Assembly: GCA_026393755.1 (NCBI GenBank) | Contig: JAPKZO010000036.1 | Location: 1-64,000, forward strand | Length of the DNA stretch: 64,000 nt | Reading direction: 5' to 3' | Source: Acidobacteriota bacterium | GTDB taxonomy: Bacteria > Acidobacteriota > Vicinamibacteria > Vicinamibacterales > JAKQTR01 | In this document: positions 16,045-24,778 of the stretch, piece after piece | How positions within the stretch are numbered: position 1 is the first letter of the stretch | Layout: each line of letters begins with the position of its first letter | Notes under the pieces: model-generated | Told to the model about the DNA's origin: nothing | Database searches by the model: none | The model's input: only the letters and a program-made list of their open reading frames with translations | Made by a program: the position numbers and the translations under genes

Positions 16045-17798
16045 CACAAAAGACGAAGACAAGGCCACCATCTTCCCTGACGCTCCCGAAGGCCCTCACG
16101 GGCATCCAGGGTCTGGACGAAATCACCGGGGGAGGGTTGCCATGCGGACGGCCCACGCTGGTCAGCGGAGGCGCCGGCTCCGGAAAGACGATGTTCGGAC
16201 TGGAGTTCCTGGTTCGGGGCGCCACGCAATACGGCGAAACCGGCGTGTTCATCTCGTTCGAGGAGACAATCCCGGACCTGGCCAAGAACGCCGCTTCCCT
16301 GGGCTTTGATCTGCACGGGCTCGTGGCCGACAAGAAGCTCTTCCTGGACCACGTGCACATTTCGCGAAGCGAGATTGCGGAAACCGGGGAATATGACCTC
16401 GACGGTTTGTTTATTCGCATTGCCGATGCCGTCAAGAGGGTCGGGGCTCGGCGAGTCGTCCTGGACACCATTGAAGCGCTGTTCAGCGAGTTGCCGAACC
16501 CGGGTATCCTGCGCGCCGAAATCCGCCGCCTGTTCGGCTGGCTCAAGGACCAGGGACTCACCACGGTCATTACCGCCGAGCGGGACCGGCCCGACAAGCT
16601 GACCCGGCACGGCATTGAGGAGTTCGTTTCAGATTGCGTGATCGTCCTGGACCATCGTATTCGGGAGGAGATCTCGACCCGGCGCCTGCGCATCGTCAAG
16701 TACCGCGGATCGACTCACGGCACGAACGAGTACCCCTTCCTCATTGATGAGCACGGCATTTCGGTCCTGCCGATTTCCTCGCTGGGCCTGGACCATGCGG
16801 CGCCCGCCGAACGCATCTCGACGGGTATCGACCGGCTCGACGGCATGATGGGCGGCAAGGGCTTCTATCGGGGCAGCAGCATTCTGATGTCCGGCACCTC
16901 CGGCACCGGCAAGACGAGCGTGGCGGCACATTTCGTGGATGCGGCCTGCCGCCGCGGCGAGCGCTGTTTATATTTTGCTTTCGAGGAATCGCCCAAGCAG
17001 GTCATTCGCAATATGCGTTCGATCGGCATCGACCTCGAACCCTGGGTCAGCAAAGGGCTCCTGCAATTCCATGCGGCGCGTCCCACCTACGGGGGAATCG
17101 AAGAAGTCCTGTTAGTGACCCACAAACAAATCTCCGCCTTCAAGCCCAGCATCGTGGTGGTGGACCCGATTACCAATCTGCTCATGGTCAGCACCCTGAA
17201 CGAAGTGCGGTCCATGCTCACGCGGCTGGTCGATTTTCTGAAGACGCAGGAGATCACGGCGATATTCGCCAGTTTGACAGCGGCAGGCGGCGACCTGGAA
17301 GCGAGCGAGGCGGACGTCTCCTCCCTCATGGACACCTGGCTCCTGCTGAAAGCCGTTGAGGTCGGGGGAGAGCGGAACCGCGCGCTCTACGTGCTGAAAT
17401 CGCGAGGCATGGAGCATTCCAACCAGATTCGCGAATTCGTGCTCACCAACGACGGCCTCCGCATGCTGGACGTGTACCTCGGGCCCGAGGGCGTGCTGAC
17501 CGGTTCCGCCCGGATGTCACAGGAAGGGCGCGAGAAAGCCGCAAGCACATTCCGCAGCCAGCAACTGCAGGGCCGCGGGCGCGAACTGGACCGCAAGCGC
17601 CAGATCTTCGAAGCCCGCATGACCATGCTCCGGGCGGAGTTTGAAGTGGAAGAAGAGATCATTCAACAGAGCATCGCCGAATCGAAATTACTCGACGCGG
17701 AACTGTTGCAGGACCGCGGGCAGATGGTGCGCAGCCGGGAAGCCGACACCTCTGCCTACAAGAAGGTGGGGAGCGCGCCAGCCGCGCGGAAACGCTGA
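16041..17798 (+). CDS. kaiC: KaiC-like tandem RecA-type ATPase
   Basis: 585 residues with two KaiC domains. CI-like (~15-245): Walker A GGAGSGKT, catalytic Glu pair FEET, Walker B-like RVVLDTIEALF. CII-like (~255-490): Walker A GTSGTGKT, FEES Glu pair, SIVVVDPITNLL. A C-terminal coiled coil (~500-570: RGRELDRKRQIFEARMTMLR) replaces the cyanobacterial KaiC tail. KaiC proteins are hexameric ATPases and autokinases that signal through KaiB and partners. No KaiA or SasA-like kinase is present, so this is a KaiBC-type module outside cyanobacteria, more likely stress signalling than a true clock. It is in an operon with two kaiB genes and a Crp/Fnr regulator. Confidence 0.92.
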   Translation: MTQKTKTRPPSSLTLPKALTGIQGLDEITGGGLPCGRPTLVSGGAGSGKTMFGLEFLVRGATQYGETGVFISFEETIPDLAKNAASLGFDLHGLVADKKLFLDHVHISRSEIAETGEYDLDGLFIRIADAVKRVGARRVVLDTIEALFSELPNPGILRAEIRRLFGWLKDQGLTTVITAERDRPDKLTRHGIEEFVSDCVIVLDHRIREEISTRRLRIVKYRGSTHGTNEYPFLIDEHGISVLPISSLGLDHAAPAERISTGIDRLDGMMGGKGFYRGSSILMSGTSGTGKTSVAAHFVDAACRRGERCLYFAFEESPKQVIRNMRSIGIDLEPWVSKGLLQFHAARPTYGGIEEVLLVTHKQISAFKPSIVVVDPITNLLMVSTLNEVRSMLTRLVDFLKTQEITAIFASLTAAGGDLEASEADVSSLMDTWLLLKAVEVGGERNRALYVLKSRGMEHSNQIREFVLTNDGLRMLDVYLGPEGVLTGSARMSQEGREKAASTFRSQQLQGRGRELDRKRQIFEARMTMLRAEFEVEEEIIQQSIAESKLLDAELLQDRGQMVRSREADTSAYKKVGSAPAARKR

Positions 17799-18176
17799 AT
17801 GGCGACCACCAGGATCAAGACGCGGGCGCGGCCCAGTAAGGCCGCCTTCGAAAGCCTCAAGCCGGCCCCCGTCCATCGAGGGGCGAAGCCACCAGGACCG
17901 AAGGCGTGGAAGCTGAGACTCTACGTAGCGGGCCAGACACCCAAGTCGATTTGCGCCTTTGCCAACCTCAACGTGCTGTGTGAAAAGCACTTGAAGGGCC
18001 GCTATCAGATAGAAGTGATCGACCTGCTGGAGCATCCGGAGATGGCGCGCGGCAACCAGATCGTCGCCATTCCAACCCTGGAAATCAAGCTTCCGCAGCA
18101 AGTGCGAAAGATCATTGGAGACCTGTCCAACACCGATCGTGTGCTGGTGGGTCTGGCTCTGCAGCCGGTTGACTAG
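17799..18176 (+). CDS. kaiB: KaiB-like protein 1
   Basis: 125 residues, starting at the base after the KaiC stop. The first ~35 residues are a basic, Pro/Lys-rich extension. The KaiB domain follows: [40 protein letters not shown] and [20 protein letters not shown]. The thioredoxin-like KaiB fold binds the KaiC ring. The IxAxPTL motif with cis-Pro is intact. The N-terminal extension is unusual relative to the ~100-residue family length. Confidence 0.9.
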   Translation: MATTRIKTRARPSKAAFESLKPAPVHRGAKPPGPKAWKLRLYVAGQTPKSICAFANLNVLCEKHLKGRYQIEVIDLLEHPEMARGNQIVAIPTLEIKLPQQVRKIIGDLSNTDRVLVGLALQPVD

Positions 18177-18196
18177 CCCGGCTCGGAAATGTCTGT

Positions 18197-18511
18197 ATGA
18201 AGAAACTCCCGACGAAGTCCAAGGCCCGCGAGCCCCACTACGTTCTGCGTTTGTATGTCAGCCGATCCACATTGAAGTCAAAGCTGGCGATCGAGAACAT
18301 GAAGCGGGTCTGTGAGGAGCACTTGAATGGCCGGTATGACCTCGAAGTCATCGACATTCACGAGCATGCGAATCTGGCCAGAAACGAACAGATTGTGGCG
18401 GTACCGACGCTCATCAAGCGGCTCCCGCTCCCGCTTCGAAGGCTCGTTGGCGACATGTCGGATCTGAACAAGGTGCTCTTTGGACTTGACCTCAGACAGC
18501 AGGGGTCATAG
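18197..18511 (+). CDS. kaiB: KaiB-like protein 2
   Basis: 104 residues, standard KaiB length: HYVLRLYVSRSTLKSKLAIE, GRYDLEVIDIHEHANLARNE, QIVAVPTLIKRLPLPLRRLV. It lies 20 bp after the first kaiB and is divergent enough (roughly half identical by eye) to be an old paralog. Having two kaiB genes per kaiC suggests mixed or alternative complexes. The stop abuts the GTG of the Crp/Fnr gene. Confidence 0.9.
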   Translation: MKKLPTKSKAREPHYVLRLYVSRSTLKSKLAIENMKRVCEEHLNGRYDLEVIDIHEHANLARNEQIVAVPTLIKRLPLPLRRLVGDMSDLNKVLFGLDLRQQGS

Positions 18512-19264
18512 GTGGCAGCAGGCAAGAAGACGTTGGTTCGGCCGATCCGATTGCCCATTGGCGCTCGGGCACGACGTGTGCCCGTCGACGAGCCGGAGGC
18601 GACCGTCGTGGTGACGACGAAGAACGCACCAGTCGGATGGGAAGGCCTTCTGACTCAAAGCTCCAGGGGCAAGACCGCGTTGGAATGCGGCGACAACCAC
18701 ACGATCTTCATGCAGGGACAGCCTGCGGATTCCCTGTACTTGCTCCTGCGAGGCAAGGTGAGGCTCGCGGCGACCACACAGGGCGGCAAGGAAGCGATTG
18801 TCGCGACGCTCGGTTCCGGTCAGTTCTTCGGGGAAGGATGCCTCGCCGGTCAGCCGTCGCGCGTGGTCACGGCGACTTCCGTGGGAGACTGCACGCTAAC
18901 CAGGTTTGAGAAGCCGACCCTGGCACGAATGCTCCACGAAGAGCCGGGACTCGCGGAGACTTTTGTCACGCATCTGCTTTCCCGACTCGTCCGGTACGAA
19001 GCGGATCTGATCGACCAGATGTTCAACTCCAGCGAGAAGCGCCTGGCTCGGATGCTCCTGCTGCTGTCGCATTTTGGGAAGGACAGCACGACCGAAACGG
19101 TCGTGGCCGGCATCAATCAGGAACACCTGGCGCAGATGGTCGGCACGACCCGGTCGCGGATCAACGTGTTCATGAACAGGTTCAGGAAGCTCGGCTTCAT
19201 CGATTACAGCAGTGAAGCCGGACTGACGGTCCATCGTGGCCTTCTCAGCGTCCTGCAGGACTAG
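18512..19264 (+). CDS. Crp/Fnr-family regulator, paralog 1
   Basis: 250 residues, GTG start immediately after the kaiB2 stop. After a ~45-residue leader comes a cyclic-nucleotide-binding-like beta roll (GDNHTIFMQGQPADSLYLLL, GKVRLAATTQGGKEAIV, GQFFGEGCLAGQ), a dimerisation helix (YEADLIDQMFNSSEKRLARM) and a C-terminal HTH with recognition helix TTRSRINVFMNRFRKLGFI. No FNR-type cysteine cluster is seen. The CRP cAMP-pocket Arg-Ser pair is not obvious, so the ligand is unknown. The helix is nearly identical to that of the paralog at 34156. Placement in the kai operon suggests it is the output or partner of the KaiC module. Confidence 0.9.
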   Translation: MAAGKKTLVRPIRLPIGARARRVPVDEPEATVVVTTKNAPVGWEGLLTQSSRGKTALECGDNHTIFMQGQPADSLYLLLRGKVRLAATTQGGKEAIVATLGSGQFFGEGCLAGQPSRVVTATSVGDCTLTRFEKPTLARMLHEEPGLAETFVTHLLSRLVRYEADLIDQMFNSSEKRLARMLLLLSHFGKDSTTETVVAGINQEHLAQMVGTTRSRINVFMNRFRKLGFIDYSSEAGLTVHRGLLSVLQD

Positions 19265-19314
19265 CGGGACGAGCAGGTCATCAGAAAACCGCCGGAACTT
19301 TGGCTCCTCTGACG

Positions 19315-21501
19315 TCACGGGTTTTTCAGATTCACGACAGCGTCGCCGACAAGCGTGGTGTTCCTGGCAAGGGCGTGCACGAGCTTCGCTGTCTCGGCAC
19401 GGGCGGTCGTCCAATCCTGCTTCTCAACCGCCTCGGTGATGCCGGGCAGTTCGAGATGCGCGTACGTGTAGCGCGCGGCGTAGATCATGTGCTTGAACCA
19501 CGGGCGGCCGGGGATGCCCTCCGGGGACAGCCAGTTTGCTTCCACATCCAGGATGCGCCTGTTCAGCGCGGCGGCCTTCTTCTGGTCGAGCGGGCCGGCG
19601 GCGAGCGCCACGTCAATAGCCTGCTTCAGCTCGCGGCCCGCGGCGGCAAACCCCTCCGCTGCAGCGATCGCGGGACCGAGATCCAGTTCTCCAGCGCGGC
19701 ACCCAACCGACGTTGCGCCGCCAGCCGTGCCAGACGGAACGCCGGCCCCGCATAGTTCCTTCAAGAACTTCGCGATGTCGCGGCCGTAGAAACCGAAGTC
19801 GAGGGGCAGGACGTCGGCGTTGGCCAGCCGCAGCGCGAGCACGCCCCAGAGCTGCGACATCAGCGTGTGATAGCGGTAGCCGGGATCGCCGAAGTGATTG
19901 ATCCAGAAGTAGTCGTCGTACACCGAGTGATACACGCCATACGGCCCGTCGAACGTCAGGCCGACAACGGGCCGCCCGAGTGCATTCAGGAACACGGTGT
20001 GGTCGGAGCCGCTGCCGATTCGCGTGTCCACCAGCGACTCATCGTCTACGGCCGCCTTGCGCTCGCCACCGCCGGTGGCCGCGAATCGCGCGGAGTCCGT
20101 CGCAGCCGACTTCTTCCACGCGTCGTACAGCGACGTGCCGGCCGGATCGTCGAGCGTGCGGCTGACCTCGACCAGCAGCGGCGCCAGCGAGCCCACCGCA
20201 CTGCCCTGGAAGTTCGGGCCCGACGCCGACGAGTCGACGTTGATGTAGGCGACGAGCTTGCGTGCGAGGTCGGCGGCGAACTGCTCGCCCCATTCGGTCG
20301 AACCGGTGAGGCCGACTTCCTCGCCGTCCCAGCTGCAGACGACAAGCGTGCGACGCGGCCGTGTCCCGTTCTTCGCCATTTCGCCGAGCGCGCGCGTCAG
20401 CTCCAGCATGGACGCGGTGCCGCTCGAGGGATCCACGCCGCCGAACTCCCACGCGTCGCGGTGATTGCCGAGGAGCACCCACTCGTCCGGCACGTCGGTG
20501 CCGCGCAGACGCGCCTCGACGACGTAGTTGGGTTTGACGCTGTTGTCCATGTCCACCTTGAGGTGGACCTTCACCCGCCCGCCGCCGAGCCGATAGGTGA
20601 TCGGCAGGCCCCCCTGCCACTCCTTCGGGGCCTCGGGGCCGTCCATCTGCTCGAGCAGCGGCTTCGCGTCGTGCCACGACATCACGGTCGCCATGATCTT
20701 CGGCACCGACTGCGCCTCTTCAGGCTTGATGCGGCGAGCGCCCTCGGTCGAGGCCCATCCAGGCGTCAGCGGATCCCCGGGCACGATGAAGTCGTACGTG
20801 ATCGCGCCCCGCTGGAGGTGCGTCTCCGGCCCCCAGGGGCCATCGGGAAAGACCGCGCCCTTCGTGAAACCATCTTCGGCCGGATCGGAGTAGATGATGA
20901 GCGCGGCCGCACCGCGCCTCTCGGCGGTCAGCGCTTTGAACCCGCGGTAGCTGTACGGATTCGAGTAGCGGACAATCACCACCTTGCCGCGAACGTCGAT
21001 GCCCTGCTTCTGCAACAGGTCATAGTCCTCAGGATTGCCGCCGCGCGCATACACCAGCGGAGCCGTCACCTCGCCCGACGCCGACATGGCGAGATAGCCT
21101 CCGCTGACGCGCGGGTTCTTCGTATCCGGATCGACGTCGTAGGCCGCTTCGCGCAGCCCGGCGGTGTAGCGCACGGGTTCCACCATCTCCAGCGTGATCT
21201 GGCGGGGCGAGGAGTTGTAGACGTCGTAGCGGTGAATGGTGACATCCTGCCAGCCCTGACGCTTCCACGCGTCGGCGACATAACGCGCCAGTTCGAAGTT
21301 CCGCTCGGACCCGGCCGGGTGTGGCTCGGCGGTGAGATAACGGTGGAACGTGCGCACGCTCTCGGGCGACGGCAGCGACTTGAGCGTCCGCTCGATCTCG
21401 GCCTCCCGCGCGGTCGACGCAATGGTGTAGCCGGTGAAACGCTGAGCCGGCGCGGCGCCAGCCACGAAGACACACAGGCACAGCACGGAGACCTTTTTCA
21501 T
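19315..21501 (-). CDS. M28-family metallopeptidase, glutamate carboxypeptidase II-like
   Basis: 728 residues from the ATG at 21501 (MKKVSVLCLCVFVAGAAPAQ, a signal peptide). The architecture is that of PSMA/NAALADase: an N-terminal segment with a PA domain (~150-260, GKVVIVRYSNPYSYRGFKAL), a catalytic M28 domain with zinc-ligand motifs GNHRDAWEFGGVDPSSG, CSWDGEEVGLTGS, VAYINVDSS and the distal SGSDHTVF, and a C-terminal dimerisation domain. It acts in the periplasm or outside on acidic or other peptides, releasing C-terminal amino acids. It lies downstream of, and co-oriented with, the aminotransferase/CoA-transferase genes, so it may feed that pathway. Confidence 0.9.
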   Translation of the reverse strand: MKKVSVLCLCVFVAGAAPAQRFTGYTIASTAREAEIERTLKSLPSPESVRTFHRYLTAEPHPAGSERNFELARYVADAWKRQGWQDVTIHRYDVYNSSPRQITLEMVEPVRYTAGLREAAYDVDPDTKNPRVSGGYLAMSASGEVTAPLVYARGGNPEDYDLLQKQGIDVRGKVVIVRYSNPYSYRGFKALTAERRGAAALIIYSDPAEDGFTKGAVFPDGPWGPETHLQRGAITYDFIVPGDPLTPGWASTEGARRIKPEEAQSVPKIMATVMSWHDAKPLLEQMDGPEAPKEWQGGLPITYRLGGGRVKVHLKVDMDNSVKPNYVVEARLRGTDVPDEWVLLGNHRDAWEFGGVDPSSGTASMLELTRALGEMAKNGTRPRRTLVVCSWDGEEVGLTGSTEWGEQFAADLARKLVAYINVDSSASGPNFQGSAVGSLAPLLVEVSRTLDDPAGTSLYDAWKKSAATDSARFAATGGGERKAAVDDESLVDTRIGSGSDHTVFLNALGRPVVGLTFDGPYGVYHSVYDDYFWINHFGDPGYRYHTLMSQLWGVLALRLANADVLPLDFGFYGRDIAKFLKELCGAGVPSGTAGGATSVGCRAGELDLGPAIAAAEGFAAAGRELKQAIDVALAAGPLDQKKAAALNRRILDVEANWLSPEGIPGRPWFKHMIYAARYTYAHLELPGITEAVEKQDWTTARAETAKLVHALARNTTLVGDAVVNLKNP

Positions 21502-21562
21502 AGTGGCCTTTCTCAATTCATCATCGATCGGGTGTCGAGACTCGACGGATGGCGGCTTCCAA

Positions 21563-22357
21563 TCAGATCGGGAGCGCAACAGGTCTGCTGTGCGCCAGGC
21601 GCGTACGTTCGTGCAAATCCCTCAGGATCCTCAGCTCATCGTCGGTCGGCGGGGCAACGACGTCCACACGGTCGGCTACCTTCAACGGCCAGCCGGTTGC
21701 CTTCACGGCCTGTCCCACGGTCGTGTGCTCGTAGCGCGCCACGAACTGAAGCTCGTCGCTTCCCGCCTCGGGTTTGAGCACCCCAATGTCGGTAATGATG
21801 ACCTGAGGCCCGTCCCCGCGTGCGCCGGATCGGGCGCGCGAACCATGGCCGCTCAGAAAGCCGGCGCTGCTGCGAAAGTCCAGTGCCGGCACGAACGAGC
21901 GCGCAGACTGCTTGAGCACGACGAACACCTGTCTGGCGCTGGTCGCGATCTCTGGAGCGCCGCCGCCTCCGGGCAGCCGGGTCTTGGGCCTGGCATAGTC
22001 GCCGATGACGGTGCTGTTGAGATTGCCGAAGCGGTCAATCTGTGCCGCACCCAGAAAGCCCACATCGATCCGACCAGCCTGCAGCCAGTAGGCGAAGATC
22101 TCGGGAAGCGGGACGACAGCCGTGGCGGTGTCGGCAAGCTCGCCATCGCCGATGGAAAGCGGCAGCACGTTAGGCCGCGCGCCAACGGTGCCCGATTCGT
22201 AAATGAGCACGATGTTCGGCGCCTGCGTGAAGCGCGCGAGATTCGCCGCCGCCGACGGCAAACCGATGCCCACGAAGCACACGCAGCCGTCCCACAACAG
22301 CCGCGCCGAGGCCACCGTCATCATCTCGTCCGCGGTGAACGCTCTGGAGTCGGTCAT
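21563..22357 (-). CDS. CoA-transferase family I, beta subunit
   Basis: 264 residues from the ATG at 22357, overlapping the alpha-subunit stop by a few bases. Features include ADEMMTVASARLLWDGCVCF, GIGLPSAAANLARFTQAPNI, ESGTVGARP and GAAQIDRFGNLNSTVIGDYA. The YESG-type motif carries the Glu that forms the CoA thioester in family I enzymes. Family members include glutaconate, 3-oxoacid and IpdB-type enzymes. The substrate here is probably the carboxylate produced by the upstream dehydrogenase. Confidence 0.88.
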   Translation of the reverse strand: MTDSRAFTADEMMTVASARLLWDGCVCFVGIGLPSAAANLARFTQAPNIVLIYESGTVGARPNVLPLSIGDGELADTATAVVPLPEIFAYWLQAGRIDVGFLGAAQIDRFGNLNSTVIGDYARPKTRLPGGGGAPEIATSARQVFVVLKQSARSFVPALDFRSSAGFLSGHGSRARSGARGDGPQVIITDIGVLKPEAGSDELQFVARYEHTTVGQAVKATGWPLKVADRVDVVAPPTDDELRILRDLHERTRLAHSRPVALPI

Positions 22358-22358
22358 C

Positions 22359-23207
22359 TCACGCCTCCGCCATTCGGACGGAGCGCAGGAACTCCGCATG
22401 ATCCTCGGTTCCCCTCACGTGCCGATTGATCCACTCGGTGAACCGCGCCCGATCGCGGGCGATGTCATCCCAGGCCAGATAGAAAGCGTTATCCCGCGAA
22501 TAGTACCCCTGGGCGTAAGACGGATAGGCACCGCCGGGAACACACGCGACGGCTGTGACCACCCAGTGGGGCAGCACGATCGCGTTCATCGGAGCCTCGA
22601 GTTCGTCGACGATCTCTTCGACCGAAACGATGAGCGTCTTCGCGGCGAGCCCAGCCTCCTTCTGCGCGCCGACGATGCCCCGCACGAGCACGTTGCCGTG
22701 TCGATCCGCCTTCTGTGCGTGCAGGATCGTGACATCAGGATTGACGGCAGCGACCGTGGCAATCTCTTCTCCGGTGTAAGGGCAGGTGACGCTGCGAATG
22801 GCGGGATTGATGGCGGCCAGGTCCGTGCCGATGTACCCGCGCAGCATCCCGAACGGCAGGTGCGAGGCTCCGGCGGTGTAGGCGGCCGCGAGGCCGGCAT
22901 GAGAGTGCTCGGTGATCTCCAGCGGCGCGGGCCAGCCGTTCTCCACGGCGTCGCGAAGTCTGTGGAGCGATCCGACGCCCGGGTTTCCGCCCCAGGAGAA
23001 CGTGAGAGCGCGGGCGCAGCCGGCGCCGATCATCTGATCGTAGATGAGGTCCGGCGTCATCCGAATCAGATGGAGATCCTTCCGCCCCTGCCGGATGAGC
23101 TCGTGACCGGCGGCGAACGGGATGAGATGCGTGAAGCCTTCCAGCGCGACGCTCTGCCCGTCGTGCACGTGCAAGGCGAGCGCTTCTTTGAGGCCGAGAA
23201 CGGGCAT
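22359..23207 (-). CDS. CoA-transferase family I, alpha subunit
   Basis: 282 residues from the ATG at 23207, two bases after the dehydrogenase stop. Features include DGQSVALEGFTHLIPFAAGH, RMTPDLIYDQMIGAGCARAL, FSWGGNPGVGSLHRLRDAVE and a late YSRDNAFYLAWDDIARDR tail. This tail is typical of the glutaconate/IpdA-like alpha subunits, not the shorter SCOT type. It forms a heteromer with the beta subunit at 21563. Confidence 0.88.
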   Translation of the reverse strand: MPVLGLKEALALHVHDGQSVALEGFTHLIPFAAGHELIRQGRKDLHLIRMTPDLIYDQMIGAGCARALTFSWGGNPGVGSLHRLRDAVENGWPAPLEITEHSHAGLAAAYTAGASHLPFGMLRGYIGTDLAAINPAIRSVTCPYTGEEIATVAAVNPDVTILHAQKADRHGNVLVRGIVGAQKEAGLAAKTLIVSVEEIVDELEAPMNAIVLPHWVVTAVACVPGGAYPSYAQGYYSRDNAFYLAWDDIARDRARFTEWINRHVRGTEDHAEFLRSVRMAEA

Positions 23208-23209
23208 GG

Positions 23210-24778
23210 CTACTCCACCACCGTCTGGGATTGTTCCCGCATGTACTGGGGCAGGTAGTAGTAAGAACCGATGGCTTTGCCGGTCGAGCCGGATCCCTTC
23301 CAGCCCCCGAATGACTGGTAGCCTGGCCACGCCCCGGTGGTCGCGCCCTGCGGCCGATTCACGTACGTCACGCCGGCTTCGATACGATCGAGGAACGTGG
23401 CGACCTCCTCATTGCTGCCGTAGACGCCGGCGGTAAGGCCCAGCGTCGTGTCGTTCGCGCGCCTCAATGCCTCGTCCAGATCCTTCACGCGGTTGACCAT
23501 GAGGATGGGCTGGAACATCTCTTCCTTGAAGAGGGGATGATCGTGCGGAGCCTCCGCGACGGTGGGCGCCACAAAGAACCCGCGCGCAAGATCGCCCTCC
23601 GAAAGACGGACGCCGCCGGTGAGAATGCGTCCTCCGCCGGTCCGGAGTTCGGCGCAATAGCGCTCGAAGTTCTTCGCTGCCCCCGCCGAGATGACAGGCC
23701 CCAGCCAGTTCTTCCGCTTCGTGGGATCGCCGACGCACAACGCCTTCGTGTTCTCGACCACGCGTTCGATCAGGGCGTCTGCCACACCCGACTCCACATA
23801 GACGCGGGACAGCGCCGAGCACTTCTGGCCGCACATGCCGAAGGCGGAACGGACGATGCCGATTGCCGCTCGATCGAGGTCGCCGTGTCTGGTCACCACG
23901 CAGGGGTTCTTTCCGCCCATCTCGGCGATGCACGGGCGCGGCCAGGCGCCGGCACCCATCAGGCGGTAGATCTTCATGCCCACTTCGGCCGAGCCGGTGA
24001 TGGTGACGCCGGCCAGATCGGCGTGGTGGATGATGGCCTCGCCGACCACGGAACCTGGCCCGCTCAGGTAGTTGAATACGCCCGGCGGGAAGCCCGCGTC
24101 GCGAAGACAATCCGCCAGCAGGCGCCCGGTCCATGGCGTATCGGTCGCGCCCTTGAGGACAACGGTGTTGCCGGTGACGAGGGCAGCGGCCACGGGGCCG
24201 CCCGCCAGCGCGAGCGGATAGTTGAAGGGCGTGATCACGGCCCAGACGCCGTGAGGCTTCAGCACGCTTCTGTTGTGGGATCGGAAATCAGGCAACGGGT
24301 CGTCCGGCATCACGTGATCGAAGCCGTGATGTCGCTCGAATTCATCCGCGTAGCCCCGGAAGAAATCCGCCGTCTCCTGGGTCTCGCCGAGCGACTCCAT
24401 CCGGTTCTTGCCGACCTCGAGAGAGATGGCGGCGCCAAGCTGATACACGCGTTCCTCGATGAGCGCCGCGGCGCGGCGGACCAGCGCGAGCCGATCGCTT
24501 GTCGGCGTGGTCCGCCAGCCATCGAACGCGTGCCTTGCGGCAGACATGGCGCGCTCCACGTCGGCAGCATCGCCGAGCGGGAAATGGCCCAGCAGCAGAC
24601 GATCGTCGATCGGGCTGTAGTTCGCGTACGTTCTGGCGGCGGCGACATCGCGCCCGTCGATATACAACGCGTGGGTGGCGCCCAGCCGGGCCCGCACCTC
24701 CGCGAGAGCCGCCTCGAAGCGCTCGTGCATCTCCTCCGGCGGATTGAACATCGTCGAATAGGTGAGTTTGAACGTCAT
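23210..24778 (-). CDS. Aldehyde dehydrogenase, 1-pyrroline-5-carboxylate dehydrogenase-like
   Basis: 522 residues, ATG 24778 overlapping the aminotransferase stop (ATGA). The NAD-dependent ALDH fold shows ITPFNYPLALAGGPVAAALV, NTVVLKGATDTPW, GSAEVGMKIYRLMG, EMGGKNPCVV and the active Cys in FGMCGQKCSALSRVYV. The GQKCSA form is characteristic of P5C dehydrogenases. It oxidises a semialdehyde to the acid. In this operon the semialdehyde probably comes from the class III aminotransferase; glutamate semialdehyde is one candidate. Confidence 0.88.
   Translation of the reverse strand: MTFKLTYSTMFNPPEEMHERFEAALAEVRARLGATHALYIDGRDVAAARTYANYSPIDDRLLLGHFPLGDAADVERAMSAARHAFDGWRTTPTSDRLALVRRAAALIEERVYQLGAAISLEVGKNRMESLGETQETADFFRGYADEFERHHGFDHVMPDDPLPDFRSHNRSVLKPHGVWAVITPFNYPLALAGGPVAAALVTGNTVVLKGATDTPWTGRLLADCLRDAGFPPGVFNYLSGPGSVVGEAIIHHADLAGVTITGSAEVGMKIYRLMGAGAWPRPCIAEMGGKNPCVVTRHGDLDRAAIGIVRSAFGMCGQKCSALSRVYVESGVADALIERVVENTKALCVGDPTKRKNWLGPVISAGAAKNFERYCAELRTGGGRILTGGVRLSEGDLARGFFVAPTVAEAPHDHPLFKEEMFQPILMVNRVKDLDEALRRANDTTLGLTAGVYGSNEEVATFLDRIEAGVTYVNRPQGATTGAWPGYQSFGGWKGSGSTGKAIGSYYYLPQYMREQSQTVVE

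Noticed and set aside
19867-21777. 636-codon plus-strand frame
   Set aside because: Antisense to the M28 peptidase with all zinc-site motifs; compositionally biased, no motif.
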